This document shows, piece by piece, positions 24,364-33,399 of a stretch of DNA of 64,000 nt. The notes beneath the pieces were generated by a model. That model was not told the DNA's origin, ran no database searches, and worked only from the letters and a program-made list of their open reading frames with translations. The stretch is from JBQLZQ01 sp052168355 (GTDB taxonomy: Bacteria; Pseudomonadota; Alphaproteobacteria; DSM-16000; Inquilinaceae). Within the stretch, counting starts at the first letter, position 1. Each line of letters begins with the position of its first letter. Location of the stretch: contig JBQLZQ010000016.1 in NCBI GenBank assembly GCA_052168355.1, positions 1-64,000 of the forward strand. Reading direction: 5' to 3'. Position numbers and translations under genes: made by a program.

Positions 24364-25302
24364 TCAGTGAATCCTGTTGCGATACCGGCTTGGCGGCATT
24401 CCGAAGTGCCGGTGGAACACTCTGCTCGCATGGGCCGGATCGTTGAAGCCCCAACGCAGGGCGATTTCCGTGATGGTCATCCGATCGAGGCGCGGATCGG
24501 TCAGATCGCGGCCGATGCGGGCCAGCCTCCTCGCGCGGATATGGGCGGCCAGAGTCCGCCCGCTGTCGGCGAACGCCATGTGGAGGTAGCGCGGCGTCAC
24601 GCCAAAGCGCCTGGCGATGCTCGACGGTGACAGGTCGGGGTCGTCGAGATGACGTTCCACATGCCCAAGGACGCGTGTTGCGAGATCCCGTCCCGCGGTC
24701 GGCGTGTCACCCGGGCGCAACAGGCGTCCCAGCAGATCGATCATAAGGTCGGCCACCAGCAGCGCGTCGTTTGCCGGGATCTGATGGGCCAGCCGGTTCA
24801 GCGCCGTCATTTGACTGCACAGCAAGGCACCTAGGCCCGTCCGGCCGTCGAAAACATGCGTGCCCTTCAGATTGTCGATCAGACCGGCGCGCCGCACGTT
24901 CTCCTTGGGCAGGATCAGCGTCACTTTGTGCAGCCTTTCGTCAAACGCGAAGTCGAGCGGTGCGGCGCTGTCCCATAGGACAAGGTCGCCGGCCCGCAAT
25001 CGCACCGATACCTCGCCCTGGCGGATCCGTTCGCTGCCGGCGAGCACCAGAAGCAATCCCATATGCTCCGCGTCGGTGCCGCGAATCTCCCGCCGCCGAC
25101 GGAAGCCGGCAAGCGGCGCGCTGCGGCATTCGACGAGCGTGCAGCCCCCAACGCCCTGCCAGCGCAGCCGACAATCGAACGTATCGCCGTCCCGCCTCAT
25201 CAACGACCAGGGCAAGTGCACCTGGTTGAGCATCGCGCGCATGGCCTCGCCGCGCAACGAAGGCGGCAGGCTGTCGGTTGACCACTGGCCGGCGACGGTC
25301 AT
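24364..25302 (-). CDS. AraC family transcriptional regulator
   Basis: 313 residues. The N-terminal half is an AraC-binding-domain-like beta region (FRRRREIRGTDAEHMGLLLV, then RQGEVSVRLRAGDLVLWDSA, the latter typical of the AraC_binding_2 group). The C-terminal 100 residues hold two helix-turn-helix units: LSPSSIARRFGVTPRYLHMAF and MTITEIALRWGFNDPAHASR followed by FHRHFGMPPSRYR. It diverges from an alpha/beta hydrolase gene 188 bases away, a plausible target. ATG 25302 was preferred to an upstream GTG (25371) that has no ribosome site. Confidence 0.9.
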   Translation of the reverse strand: MTVAGQWSTDSLPPSLRGEAMRAMLNQVHLPWSLMRRDGDTFDCRLRWQGVGGCTLVECRSAPLAGFRRRREIRGTDAEHMGLLLVLAGSERIRQGEVSVRLRAGDLVLWDSAAPLDFAFDERLHKVTLILPKENVRRAGLIDNLKGTHVFDGRTGLGALLCSQMTALNRLAHQIPANDALLVADLMIDLLGRLLRPGDTPTAGRDLATRVLGHVERHLDDPDLSPSSIARRFGVTPRYLHMAFADSGRTLAAHIRARRLARIGRDLTDPRLDRMTITEIALRWGFNDPAHASRVFHRHFGMPPSRYRNRIH

Positions 25303-25490
25303 CGCTTCGCTTCCCCGCTGCCCGCCACCTGTTTTCGCTCCGTGGGGCGGTTCAAGGGGCGACATTATCACATTCCAGCTTCGCTCTCGAACAAGCCTGT
25401 TCCCTGTGGTGCAAGCGGCGCTCCCGCGACCGCGCCCAGGCTGACGGCGGGAGAGATCGCTCCCGAGGGACGCGGCAAGGGAGAACGGGC

Positions 25491-26384
25491 ATGCGGCGGG
25501 ATATCGAATTCAAGACCGAAGACGGGGTCACGCTGCGCGGCTGGCACTACCCGGCCAAGGGCGTCAGCGGGCCGGCGCCGACGGTGATCATGGCGCACGG
25601 CTTTTCGGCGACGCGTGAAATCTTCCTCGACGACTTCGCCGAGGTGTTTTCGGAGGCGGGGATCGCGGCGATCGTCTATGACCACCGGAACATCGGCGCC
25701 AGCGATGGCGAGCCGCGCGGCCACATCGACCCCTGGGCCCAGATCAACGGCTACCGCGACGCCATCACCTGGGCGCAGGGTCAGCCGGATGTCGATCCGG
25801 CCCGGATCGGCGTTTGGGGGTCAAGCTATTCCGGGGGACATGTTCTGGTCGTCGCGGCCATCGACAAGCGAGTCAAATGCGTGGTCTCGCAGGTCCCTCT
25901 CACCTACGGGCTGGAGACCGCCCAACGTCTGATCCGCGGCGACATGTGGGCGGGCCTGCGCGGCATGTTCGACGCCGACCGGGCGGCGCGCCTGCGCGGC
26001 GAGAAGGCGGGGACCATGCCGGTGACGGCGCCCGAGGGCCAGCCCTGCGCGCTGCCGACGGCCGACACTTACGAATTCTTCACCAGCTTCACCAAGACCC
26101 GCGAGACGAACTGGAAAAACGAGGTGACGCTGCATTCGATCGAGATGTTCACCGAATACGAGCCGGCCGACTATATCGCCCGGATCGCACCGACGCCGCT
26201 GCTCATGATCGTCGCCCGCGGCGACCATCTGACGCCCTTCGATATGACCGCCCGCGCCTATGAGCAGGCGCTGGAGCCAAAGAAACTGGTCGTGCTGCCG
26301 GGCGGACACTTCGAGGCCTATACCGGCGACGCGTTCGCGACCTCGTCCGCCGCACAGCGGGACTGGTTCCAAAGCCATCTCTAG
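25491..26384 (+). CDS. alpha/beta hydrolase
   Basis: 297 residues. The oxyanion strand APTVIMAHGFSATRE, the nucleophile elbow GVWGSSYSGGH, the acid in VARGDHLTPF and the histidine in LPGGHFEAY make a complete Ser-Asp-His set. It resembles the dienelactone-hydrolase/peptidase S15-like group of cytosolic esterases. AAGGGAG lies seven bases before the ATG. It diverges from the AraC-type regulator, which may control it; it ends four bases from the stop of convergent yciB. Confidence 0.88.
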   Translation: MRRDIEFKTEDGVTLRGWHYPAKGVSGPAPTVIMAHGFSATREIFLDDFAEVFSEAGIAAIVYDHRNIGASDGEPRGHIDPWAQINGYRDAITWAQGQPDVDPARIGVWGSSYSGGHVLVVAAIDKRVKCVVSQVPLTYGLETAQRLIRGDMWAGLRGMFDADRAARLRGEKAGTMPVTAPEGQPCALPTADTYEFFTSFTKTRETNWKNEVTLHSIEMFTEYEPADYIARIAPTPLLMIVARGDHLTPFDMTARAYEQALEPKKLVVLPGGHFEAYTGDAFATSSAAQRDWFQSHL

Positions 26385-26388
26385 GCGT

Positions 26389-27015
26389 TCAGGTTTCGCC
26401 TTCCGGTTCGGGCAGCTGGTGACGCAGGATCAGCGGCACCTGCGCCAATCCGAACACCATGCTGAGCGGCATCAGGCCGAACACCTTGAAATTGACCCAC
26501 GCGTCGGTCGAAAAGTTGCGCCACACGATCTCGTTCAGGATCGCCAGCACGACAAAGAAAACGGCCCAGCGCCAGGTCAGGCGGCGCCAGCCATCGTCGT
26601 CGATCTGCAGGACGCTTCCCATCACCAGTTTCAGGTAGCGGCGGCGCAGCGCCAGGCCGACGAACAGCACGGAGGCGAACAGCAAATTGACCACCGTCGG
26701 CTTGATCTTGATGAAAATGTCGTCGCGCAGGAACAGGGTCAGCCCGCCGAAGGCCATGACGAACACGCACCCGACCAGGGGCATGATCGGCACCCGGCGT
26801 TCCAACCGGTAGGACACGGCCACGGAAATCGCCGTCGCGACCATGAAGACGGCCGTGCCGACCATGATGCCGTAGAACCGGTTGGCCAGGAAAAAGACCA
26901 CCAAGGGGCCGGCTTCGATGGCCAGGCGAGCGAGCGGGTTCAGCGCCTCCGGCGTTCCGCCGTCCGTCTGCGCGTCCGCTGTGTCCGGCGTCTTGTTTTC
27001 GGTCTCGACGGTCAT
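26389..27015 (-). CDS. yciB: inner membrane-spanning protein YciB (septation protein A family)
   Basis: 208 residues with a polar 30-residue start, then five to six membrane helices: AGPLVVFFLANRFYGIMVGT, AVFMVATAISVAVSYRLERR, LVGCVFVMAFGGLTLFL, VNLLFASVLFVGLAL, FFVVLAILNEIVW, FGLMPLSMVFGLAQVPLILR. The NEIVWRNFSTDAWVNFKVFG block is the family hallmark. YciB influences septation and envelope integrity. The gene normally follows ftsY in alphaproteobacteria; here amn lies between them. Confidence 0.93.
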   Translation of the reverse strand: MTVETENKTPDTADAQTDGGTPEALNPLARLAIEAGPLVVFFLANRFYGIMVGTAVFMVATAISVAVSYRLERRVPIMPLVGCVFVMAFGGLTLFLRDDIFIKIKPTVVNLLFASVLFVGLALRRRYLKLVMGSVLQIDDDGWRRLTWRWAVFFVVLAILNEIVWRNFSTDAWVNFKVFGLMPLSMVFGLAQVPLILRHQLPEPEGET

Positions 27016-27038
27016 GATCCCCTCGGCCCGACACCTTC

Positions 27039-28532
27039 CTACTGAAAACCGACTTCGGTAAAGCTGCGCAGCTTGCGGCTGTGCAGGCGTTCCAGCCCCA
27101 GTTCGCGGAGCATTTCCATGGCCCTTATGCCGATGTCCAGGTGCTGGTTGACCTGAAGCTTGTAGAAGGCATTGGCCATTCCCGGCAGCTTGAGCTCGCC
27201 GTGCAGCGGCTTGTCGGAAACGCACAGCAAGGTGCCGTAGGGAACCCGGAAACGAAAGCCGTTGGCGGCGATGGTGGCGCTTTCCATGTCCAGGGCGACG
27301 GCGCGCGACTGGCTGAAGCGTTGCACCGGTTCGCGCTGGTCGCGCAGTTCCCAGTTGCGGTTGTCGATGGTGGCCACGGTGCCCGTCCGCATGACGCTTT
27401 TCAGCTCGTACCCCTTCAGCCCGGTGATCTCGCTGACCGCGCCTTCCAGCGCCTGCTGGACCTCGGCCAGGGGCGGCACCGGTATCCAGGTTGGAAGATC
27501 GGCGTCCAGCACGTGATCTTCGCGGACATAGCCGTGGGCCAGAACATAATCGCCCAACTTCTGCGTGTTGCGCAGCCCGGCGCAGTGTCCCAGCATCAGC
27601 CACGCATAGGGGCGCAGCACGGCGACATGATCGGTGATGGTCTTGGCGTTGGACGGCCCGACGCCGATGTTGATCATGGTGATGCCGGCATGGTCCTTGG
27701 CCTTGAGGTGATAGGCCGGCATCTGCGGCATGCGGTCCAGCACCGGCCGGTTGGGCCGTCCCGTTTCGTCCAGGCGGACATTGGGCGTGAACCGGTCGCC
27801 CGGCTCGACGAACGCCTCGTAGAACGGGTCGCCCTTTGCCATCCGGGTCTGCGCCAGCCGGGTGAATTCGTCGATATAGAACTGATAGTTGGTGAACAGC
27901 ACGAAGTTCTGGAAATGCTCGCAGCTGGTGGCGGTGTAGTGTTTCAGCCGGTGGAGCGAGTAGTCGGTGCGCGGGGCGGTGAACAGGGCCAGCGGCTGGG
28001 GCGCGTCGGCCGGCGGCTTGTAGGTGCCGTTGACGATGGTGTCGTCGGTCATCGTCAGGTCGGGCACATCGAACGCCTCGCGCAGTTGCGACAGCCGTCC
28101 AGGCGCCAGATCGCCCTCCACGTGCAAACCGGTGGGAAAGGCGAAATGGACCGGTATGGGAACGTCGCTGACCCCCACCTCGACAGGTACGGCGTGGTTG
28201 GTCGTCAACTGGCGCAGCTGTTCCAGAAGGTAGGACCCGAACATGTCGGGCCGCGTCAGCGTCGTCACGTACGTTCCCGGCCCCGACACAAAGCCGTAGC
28301 TGAGGCGGGTGTCGACACGCGCGAAGGTATCCGTCCGTATCTGTACGTAGGGATAGCAGGCACGCACCCGCTCGGCGACGGCGTCGCTGGTCGCGAAATG
28401 CTGAAAGCGGTCCCGCAGATAGCGGGTGTTGGCGTCGTAGATTGCAACGATCCGCCTGTATGCCTCATCGGGATCGTGGAACAGGGTCGGCGCGCCGATG
28501 TCCTGCGCATAGTCCTGCGTCTTCGTATCCAT
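27039..28532 (-). CDS. amn: AMP nucleosidase
   Basis: 497 residues, the usual length. The N-terminal Amn-specific domain (RIVAIYDANTRYLRDRFQHF, then FVSGPGTYVTTLTRPDMFGS) is followed by a nucleoside-phosphorylase-like catalytic domain (GVGPSNAKTITDHVAVLRPY, LMLGHCAGLRNTQKLGDYVL, ALDMESATIAANGFRF, TLLCVSDKPLHGELK). It hydrolyses AMP to adenine and ribose 5-phosphate. It lies 19 bases from ftsY upstream and 23 bases from yciB, so it shares their transcription although it is not a usual member of this cluster. Confidence 0.95.
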   Translation of the reverse strand: MDTKTQDYAQDIGAPTLFHDPDEAYRRIVAIYDANTRYLRDRFQHFATSDAVAERVRACYPYVQIRTDTFARVDTRLSYGFVSGPGTYVTTLTRPDMFGSYLLEQLRQLTTNHAVPVEVGVSDVPIPVHFAFPTGLHVEGDLAPGRLSQLREAFDVPDLTMTDDTIVNGTYKPPADAPQPLALFTAPRTDYSLHRLKHYTATSCEHFQNFVLFTNYQFYIDEFTRLAQTRMAKGDPFYEAFVEPGDRFTPNVRLDETGRPNRPVLDRMPQMPAYHLKAKDHAGITMINIGVGPSNAKTITDHVAVLRPYAWLMLGHCAGLRNTQKLGDYVLAHGYVREDHVLDADLPTWIPVPPLAEVQQALEGAVSEITGLKGYELKSVMRTGTVATIDNRNWELRDQREPVQRFSQSRAVALDMESATIAANGFRFRVPYGTLLCVSDKPLHGELKLPGMANAFYKLQVNQHLDIGIRAMEMLRELGLERLHSRKLRSFTEVGFQ

Positions 28533-28551
28533 CGCCGTTCCCTAGCTCGTC

Positions 28552-29526
<975 letters not shown>

Positions 29527-29596
29527 GGCGCGTTTCTATACACGCTCCGGCGCTCAAGCTGAACGGTGGCGTTTCCGGTCTCGTGCTCCAGCCCCG

Positions 29597-30889
29597 TCAC
29601 GCCAGCGCGCCGACCAGCCGACCGTCGTCGACCCCGGTGATGTGAACGGTGCGCAACTGGCCCGGTGCCACCGTGTGCGGCAACCGGACCTGGGCGAAGT
29701 GCGGCGTGCGGCCGGTATCGGGGACTTCCGTCAGGATTTCCGCTGAGCGGCCGATGTGGGGTTCCAGGAACCTGTGCAACGCGGCGTCGCCGGCCTGGCG
29801 CAGACGGGCGGCCCGCTCCCGGCGCGTCGGGACCGGCACCTGGGGCATGCGCGCCGCCGGCGTTCCCGGCCGTTCCGAATAGGGGAACACATGAAGATAG
29901 GTCAGCCCGCACTCCTCGATTGTCTGGAGGGTGCGGGCGAACATGGCGTCGGTCTCGGTCGGAAAGCCGGCGATCAGGTCGGCGCCGAACACCATGTCGG
30001 GGCGCAACCGCCGCGCCCGGTTGCAGACGGCAACCGCGTCGGCCCGCCGGTGGCGGCGTTTCATGCGGGTCAACACCATGTCGTCGCCGGCCTGCAGAGA
30101 CAGGTGCAGATGGGGCATCAGCCGGGGTTCGTCGGCGAACAGGCGCCAAAGGTCCTCGTCGATCTCGACCGGATCCAGGGATGAAAGCCGCAGCCGGGCC
30201 AGCCCGGGAACCCGCGCCAGCACGCGTCGCACCATCTGCCCCAGCGATGGGGCGCCCGGCAGGTCGGCGCCGTAGGAGGTCAGGTCGACGCCGCTCAAAA
30301 CCGCCTCGCGATAGCCGCCTTCGACCAGGGTGGCGATCTGGGTGGCGATCCGGCCGATGGGGACCGACCGCGACGGGCCGCGGCCGAACGGGATCACGCA
30401 AAAGGTACAGCGATGGTCGCAACCATTCTGAACCTGGACAAAGGCCCTGGCACGACCGTCGAAGCCATCGACCAGATGGGACGCCGTCTCCCGCGCCGCT
30501 CCGATATCGGCGACCTGGACGCGTGGCGCGGTGTCCTTGGCGGACCAGCTTGCGGCCCGCATCTTTTCGGCGTTGCCCAGGACCCGGTCGACCTCCGGCA
30601 TGGCGGCAAAGCGATCCGGCGCGATCTGGGCGGCGCAGCCGGTGACGACGATCCGCGCGCCGGGCCGCCGCCGGCGTGTCTTGCGGATCGCCTGGCGGGC
30701 CTGACGTTCGGCCGCCACGGTCACCGCGCAGGTGTTGACGATGACCAGGTCGTCGGCACCGGCTTCGCGGGCATGCCGGCGCATGACCTCGCTTTCATAG
30801 GTGTTGAGGCGGCATCCGAAGCTCAGGACTTCGACGTCATCGGTCCCGGCGCTCGCACCGATGCGCCGCTGGGACCGCGACGGGGTCAT
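29597..30889 (-). CDS. mtaB: tRNA (N6-threonylcarbamoyladenosine(37)-C2)-methylthiotransferase
   Basis: 430 residues. An N-terminal MTTase domain with cysteines in SFGCRLNTYES, VNTCAVT and VTGCAAQ binds one Fe-S cluster. The radical-SAM core has CDHRCTFC (C-x3-C-x2-C) and SGVDLTSYGADLPG, and a C-terminal TRAM-like end follows. It converts t6A37 to ms2t6A37 in tRNAs reading ANN codons. The start ATG overlaps the dapF stop by four bases; a longer start at 30991 would intrude into dapF. Confidence 0.94.
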   Translation of the reverse strand: MTPSRSQRRIGASAGTDDVEVLSFGCRLNTYESEVMRRHAREAGADDLVIVNTCAVTVAAERQARQAIRKTRRRRPGARIVVTGCAAQIAPDRFAAMPEVDRVLGNAEKMRAASWSAKDTAPRVQVADIGAARETASHLVDGFDGRARAFVQVQNGCDHRCTFCVIPFGRGPSRSVPIGRIATQIATLVEGGYREAVLSGVDLTSYGADLPGAPSLGQMVRRVLARVPGLARLRLSSLDPVEIDEDLWRLFADEPRLMPHLHLSLQAGDDMVLTRMKRRHRRADAVAVCNRARRLRPDMVFGADLIAGFPTETDAMFARTLQTIEECGLTYLHVFPYSERPGTPAARMPQVPVPTRRERAARLRQAGDAALHRFLEPHIGRSAEILTEVPDTGRTPHFAQVRLPHTVAPGQLRTVHITGVDDGRLVGALA

Positions 30890-31740
30890 TCCCCGGTCGC
30901 CGGACCGTCGGCGAGAAGGCTGGCGGCCACCTGGCCGGAATAGCTGATCGACGCGGGGCCCGTCATGGCCACGTGCCCATCCTCGCGCCACGCGATGGTC
31001 AGTTCACCCCCGTCGAGAACGACGGTCACGTGGCGGCCGCTCAGGCCGCGCCGATGGGCCGCCACAGCCGTGGCGCAGGCGCCGGTGCCGCAGGCGCGGG
31101 TGATGCCGACGCCCCGTTCCCAGACCCGCAGGCGGATCCGGTCCCGGGCGATTGGCGCCGCCACCTCGACATTGGTGCGCTCGGGGAAGAAGGGGTGATG
31201 CTCGATTTCCGGCCCGACCCGGTCCAGCGCCACGGCCTCCGGATCGGCGACAAAGAATATGGCGTGCGGGTTGCCGACGCTCACCCCGACGGGATCGCGC
31301 AAGGGTCCCACTTCGACCGGAAGGTGCAGGGTGTCGCATTGTTCGGCGACGGGGATGTCCCGCCAGTCCAGCCCCGCCGGCCCCATATCGACCGTGATCG
31401 CCCCGTTCGGCCCGGCCGCGCAGCGCAGCAGGCCCGCACCGGTTCGGATCGTGGCGCTGTCGCGGGCGCCTTCGGTCATCAGCAGGCGGGCGACGCAGCG
31501 CGTGCCGTTGCCGCACGCATCCACCTCTCCGCCATCGGCATTGAGGATGCGCATGAACAGGTCGGCGTCGCCGTCGGGGGCGGGCTCCATGACGATGATC
31601 TGGTCGCAGCCGACGCCGCGGCGGCGGTCGGCAAGGGCGCGTGCGCCCTCCGCCGATAGGGCAATCGGGCCGCCACGGGCGTCCAGGACGACAAAGTCGT
31701 TGCCCAGCCCGTGCATCTTGGTGAAGGGGATGTTGCTCAT
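30886..31740 (-). CDS. dapF: diaminopimelate epimerase
   Basis: 284 residues. The N-terminus FTKMHGLGNDFVVLDA is diagnostic. The two catalytic cysteines are in EVDACGNGTRCVAR and ITRACGTGACATAV. It converts LL- to meso-diaminopimelate for lysine and peptidoglycan. It leads the dapF-mtaB-ftsY-amn-yciB run and its stop overlaps the mtaB start (ATGA). The upstream neighbour, the pentapeptide-repeat gene, is on the same strand 55 bases before it. Confidence 0.97.
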   Translation of the reverse strand: MSNIPFTKMHGLGNDFVVLDARGGPIALSAEGARALADRRRGVGCDQIIVMEPAPDGDADLFMRILNADGGEVDACGNGTRCVARLLMTEGARDSATIRTGAGLLRCAAGPNGAITVDMGPAGLDWRDIPVAEQCDTLHLPVEVGPLRDPVGVSVGNPHAIFFVADPEAVALDRVGPEIEHHPFFPERTNVEVAAPIARDRIRLRVWERGVGITRACGTGACATAVAAHRRGLSGRHVTVVLDGGELTIAWREDGHVAMTGPASISYSGQVAASLLADGPATGE

Positions 31741-31795
31741 GGCCCCGGTTATATGGCGGCCGCGGACACGAAGTCCATGGCCGGCGTGGCCGGGA

Positions 31796-33136
31796 TCAGC
31801 TCAGTCCAACCGCCTGCTTGGTCTCCGCGTCGGTCAGGTTGGTGTCGGTGAGCTGGGCGCCGGTCAGGTTGGCGGCAAACAGATTGGCGCCGCTCAGGTC
31901 GCAGCGCGTCAGGTCGGCGCCCTTCAGGTCGGTATTTGGCATCTGGGCGCCGCTCAAATTGGCGCCGATCAGGGTCGCCCGGGCCAGGCGGGCGCGCAGC
32001 AGGTTGGTCCGCCACAGCACGGTGCTGGCGCTGGCGATCCGCAGAGGATCCAGCCGGGCCCCGTCCAGTCGGACATCGGTCAGCGACGCCCGTTGCAGGT
32101 TGGCGCCGCGCAGATCCGCCTCGCTCAGGTCGGCGCCGCGCAGGTCGGCAAGCGTCAGGTCGGCCATCGCCAAGGCGGTGCCGGCCAGGTTGGCGCCGCT
32201 CAGCCGGCAGCAGCGAAGGATCGCCGCGGACAGATCCCGACCGCCGAGATCCTGGCCCGAAAGGTCCGTTTCCGACAGGTCGGCCCGCTCTCCCCGCTCA
32301 CCCTTGGTGGCCACCCATTCGGCGTGCGCGTCCAGGATCGCGGGCAGGCCCTCCAGCATTTCGGCGGAGGGCCGTACCGATTTGGCATCCGAGAGGTTGG
32401 TCTTGGCGAAATCGGCCTTGTCGTAGATGGCGCCCAGCAGGTCGGCGCCCGTCAGGTCGGCGTTGTCGATCACGGCGCCGCTCATGTCGGCGCCCTGCAG
32501 GATGGCGCCTCGCAGGTCGGCATGGCTGAGATCGGCGCCTTCCAGGTCGCAACCGGTCAGGTTGGCACGGCTCAGATTGCTGTTGGACAGGTTGGTGAAA
32601 CGCAGGATGGCGTCGGACAGGTCGGTCTGCATGATGAAGGCGTTGGCCAGGCGGGCGCGGGTCAGGTCGGCGCCGTCCAGCTTGGCGCAGGTCAGTTCCG
32701 TGTTGTTGGCTTCGAAGGTAACAGGCGTCAACCCGCCCCCGATGCTGGGATTGACCAGGACGCCGTCGCGCATGTCGGCCTCGATCAGGATAGCCCCGGA
32801 CATGATGGCGCCGCGCAGGCAGGCGCCGCGCAGATCGCTGCGCGTCAGGTCGGCGTTGCGCAGATCGGTCATCCGAAGGTCGGCGCCGTACAGGTTGGAG
32901 AAATTCAGCCGCGTCCCTATCAGGCGGGCGCCTTGCAGAACCGCCCCGGTCAGGTCCGCCTCGCTCAGGTTGCGGCCGGACAGGTCGGCCTTGCCCAGGT
33001 CGCACATGCGCAGGATGGCCCGTTGTCCGCCCCGGCGCTCCAGGAACAGCTCGTGCTCCTTGACGATGGCCTCCAGCTCAGGACGCGTCAGGACACGTCG
33101 CTGGGACAGCCGCGTATCGACCTGGGTATCGGTCAT
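31796..33136 (-). CDS. pentapeptide repeat protein
   Basis: 446 residues. After a 40-residue helical start (QRRVLTRPELEAIVKEHELF) two long runs of A(D/N)LXX repeats (about 45-265 and 305-440) would each form a right-handed quadrilateral beta-helix, e.g. GADLRMTDLRNADLTRSDLR. A break at about 270-305 (AEMLEGLPAILDAHAEWVAT) links them. Some pentapeptide proteins mimic DNA and protect gyrase, but most have unknown roles and this one has no quinolone-resistance feature I can recognise. It lies between dapF and, divergently, ffh. Confidence 0.93.
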   Translation of the reverse strand: MTDTQVDTRLSQRRVLTRPELEAIVKEHELFLERRGGQRAILRMCDLGKADLSGRNLSEADLTGAVLQGARLIGTRLNFSNLYGADLRMTDLRNADLTRSDLRGACLRGAIMSGAILIEADMRDGVLVNPSIGGGLTPVTFEANNTELTCAKLDGADLTRARLANAFIMQTDLSDAILRFTNLSNSNLSRANLTGCDLEGADLSHADLRGAILQGADMSGAVIDNADLTGADLLGAIYDKADFAKTNLSDAKSVRPSAEMLEGLPAILDAHAEWVATKGERGERADLSETDLSGQDLGGRDLSAAILRCCRLSGANLAGTALAMADLTLADLRGADLSEADLRGANLQRASLTDVRLDGARLDPLRIASASTVLWRTNLLRARLARATLIGANLSGAQMPNTDLKGADLTRCDLSGANLFAANLTGAQLTDTNLTDAETKQAVGLS

Positions 33137-33233
33137 GAATTCCTTAGGACTTAATGCGCGCCTTTAGATGACGTAGAATGCGTCGGACTACCCCAACAAA
33201 TCGTTAACGATACCCGGTTGGGGGTGCCCTCCA

Positions 33234-33262
33234 TTGACAAACCCTCGCTCCAGGTCTAGGAA
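33234..33262 (+). promoter_or_regulatory. candidate sigma-70 promoter upstream of ffh
   Basis: TTGACA (33234-33239) followed after 17 bases by TAGGAA (33257-33262). The -35 is perfect and the -10 weak. Transcription would start near 33269, about 130 bases before ffh, and would run into the hairpin-T-run at 33313-33348. Confidence 0.45.
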
Positions 33263-33312
33263 AAGACCGGTTAACAGCTTGTTTATCGACGCGCTTGCCC
33301 CGATTTGGGGTC

Positions 33313-33348
33313 TGCCAGTCCGCGAGGGTTCGCGCACTGGCATTTTTT
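33313..33348 (+). terminator. intrinsic terminator-like hairpin in the ffh leader
   Basis: TGCCAGT and ACTGGCA arms, extended by CGCG/CGCG with one internal mismatch, enclose loop AGGGTT and are followed by six T residues (33343-33348). It precedes the ffh start by 51 bases. A smaller hairpin CCCC-GATTT-GGGG (about 33299-33311) stands just before it. It may be an attenuator for the ffh-rplS operon or the end of a short RNA of about 80 bases. Confidence 0.65.
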
Positions 33349-33399
33349 GCGTGTCGCGGTTGAGCGGCGGTTGGAAGCGGTCTTGAGGTCGGTACGGCG

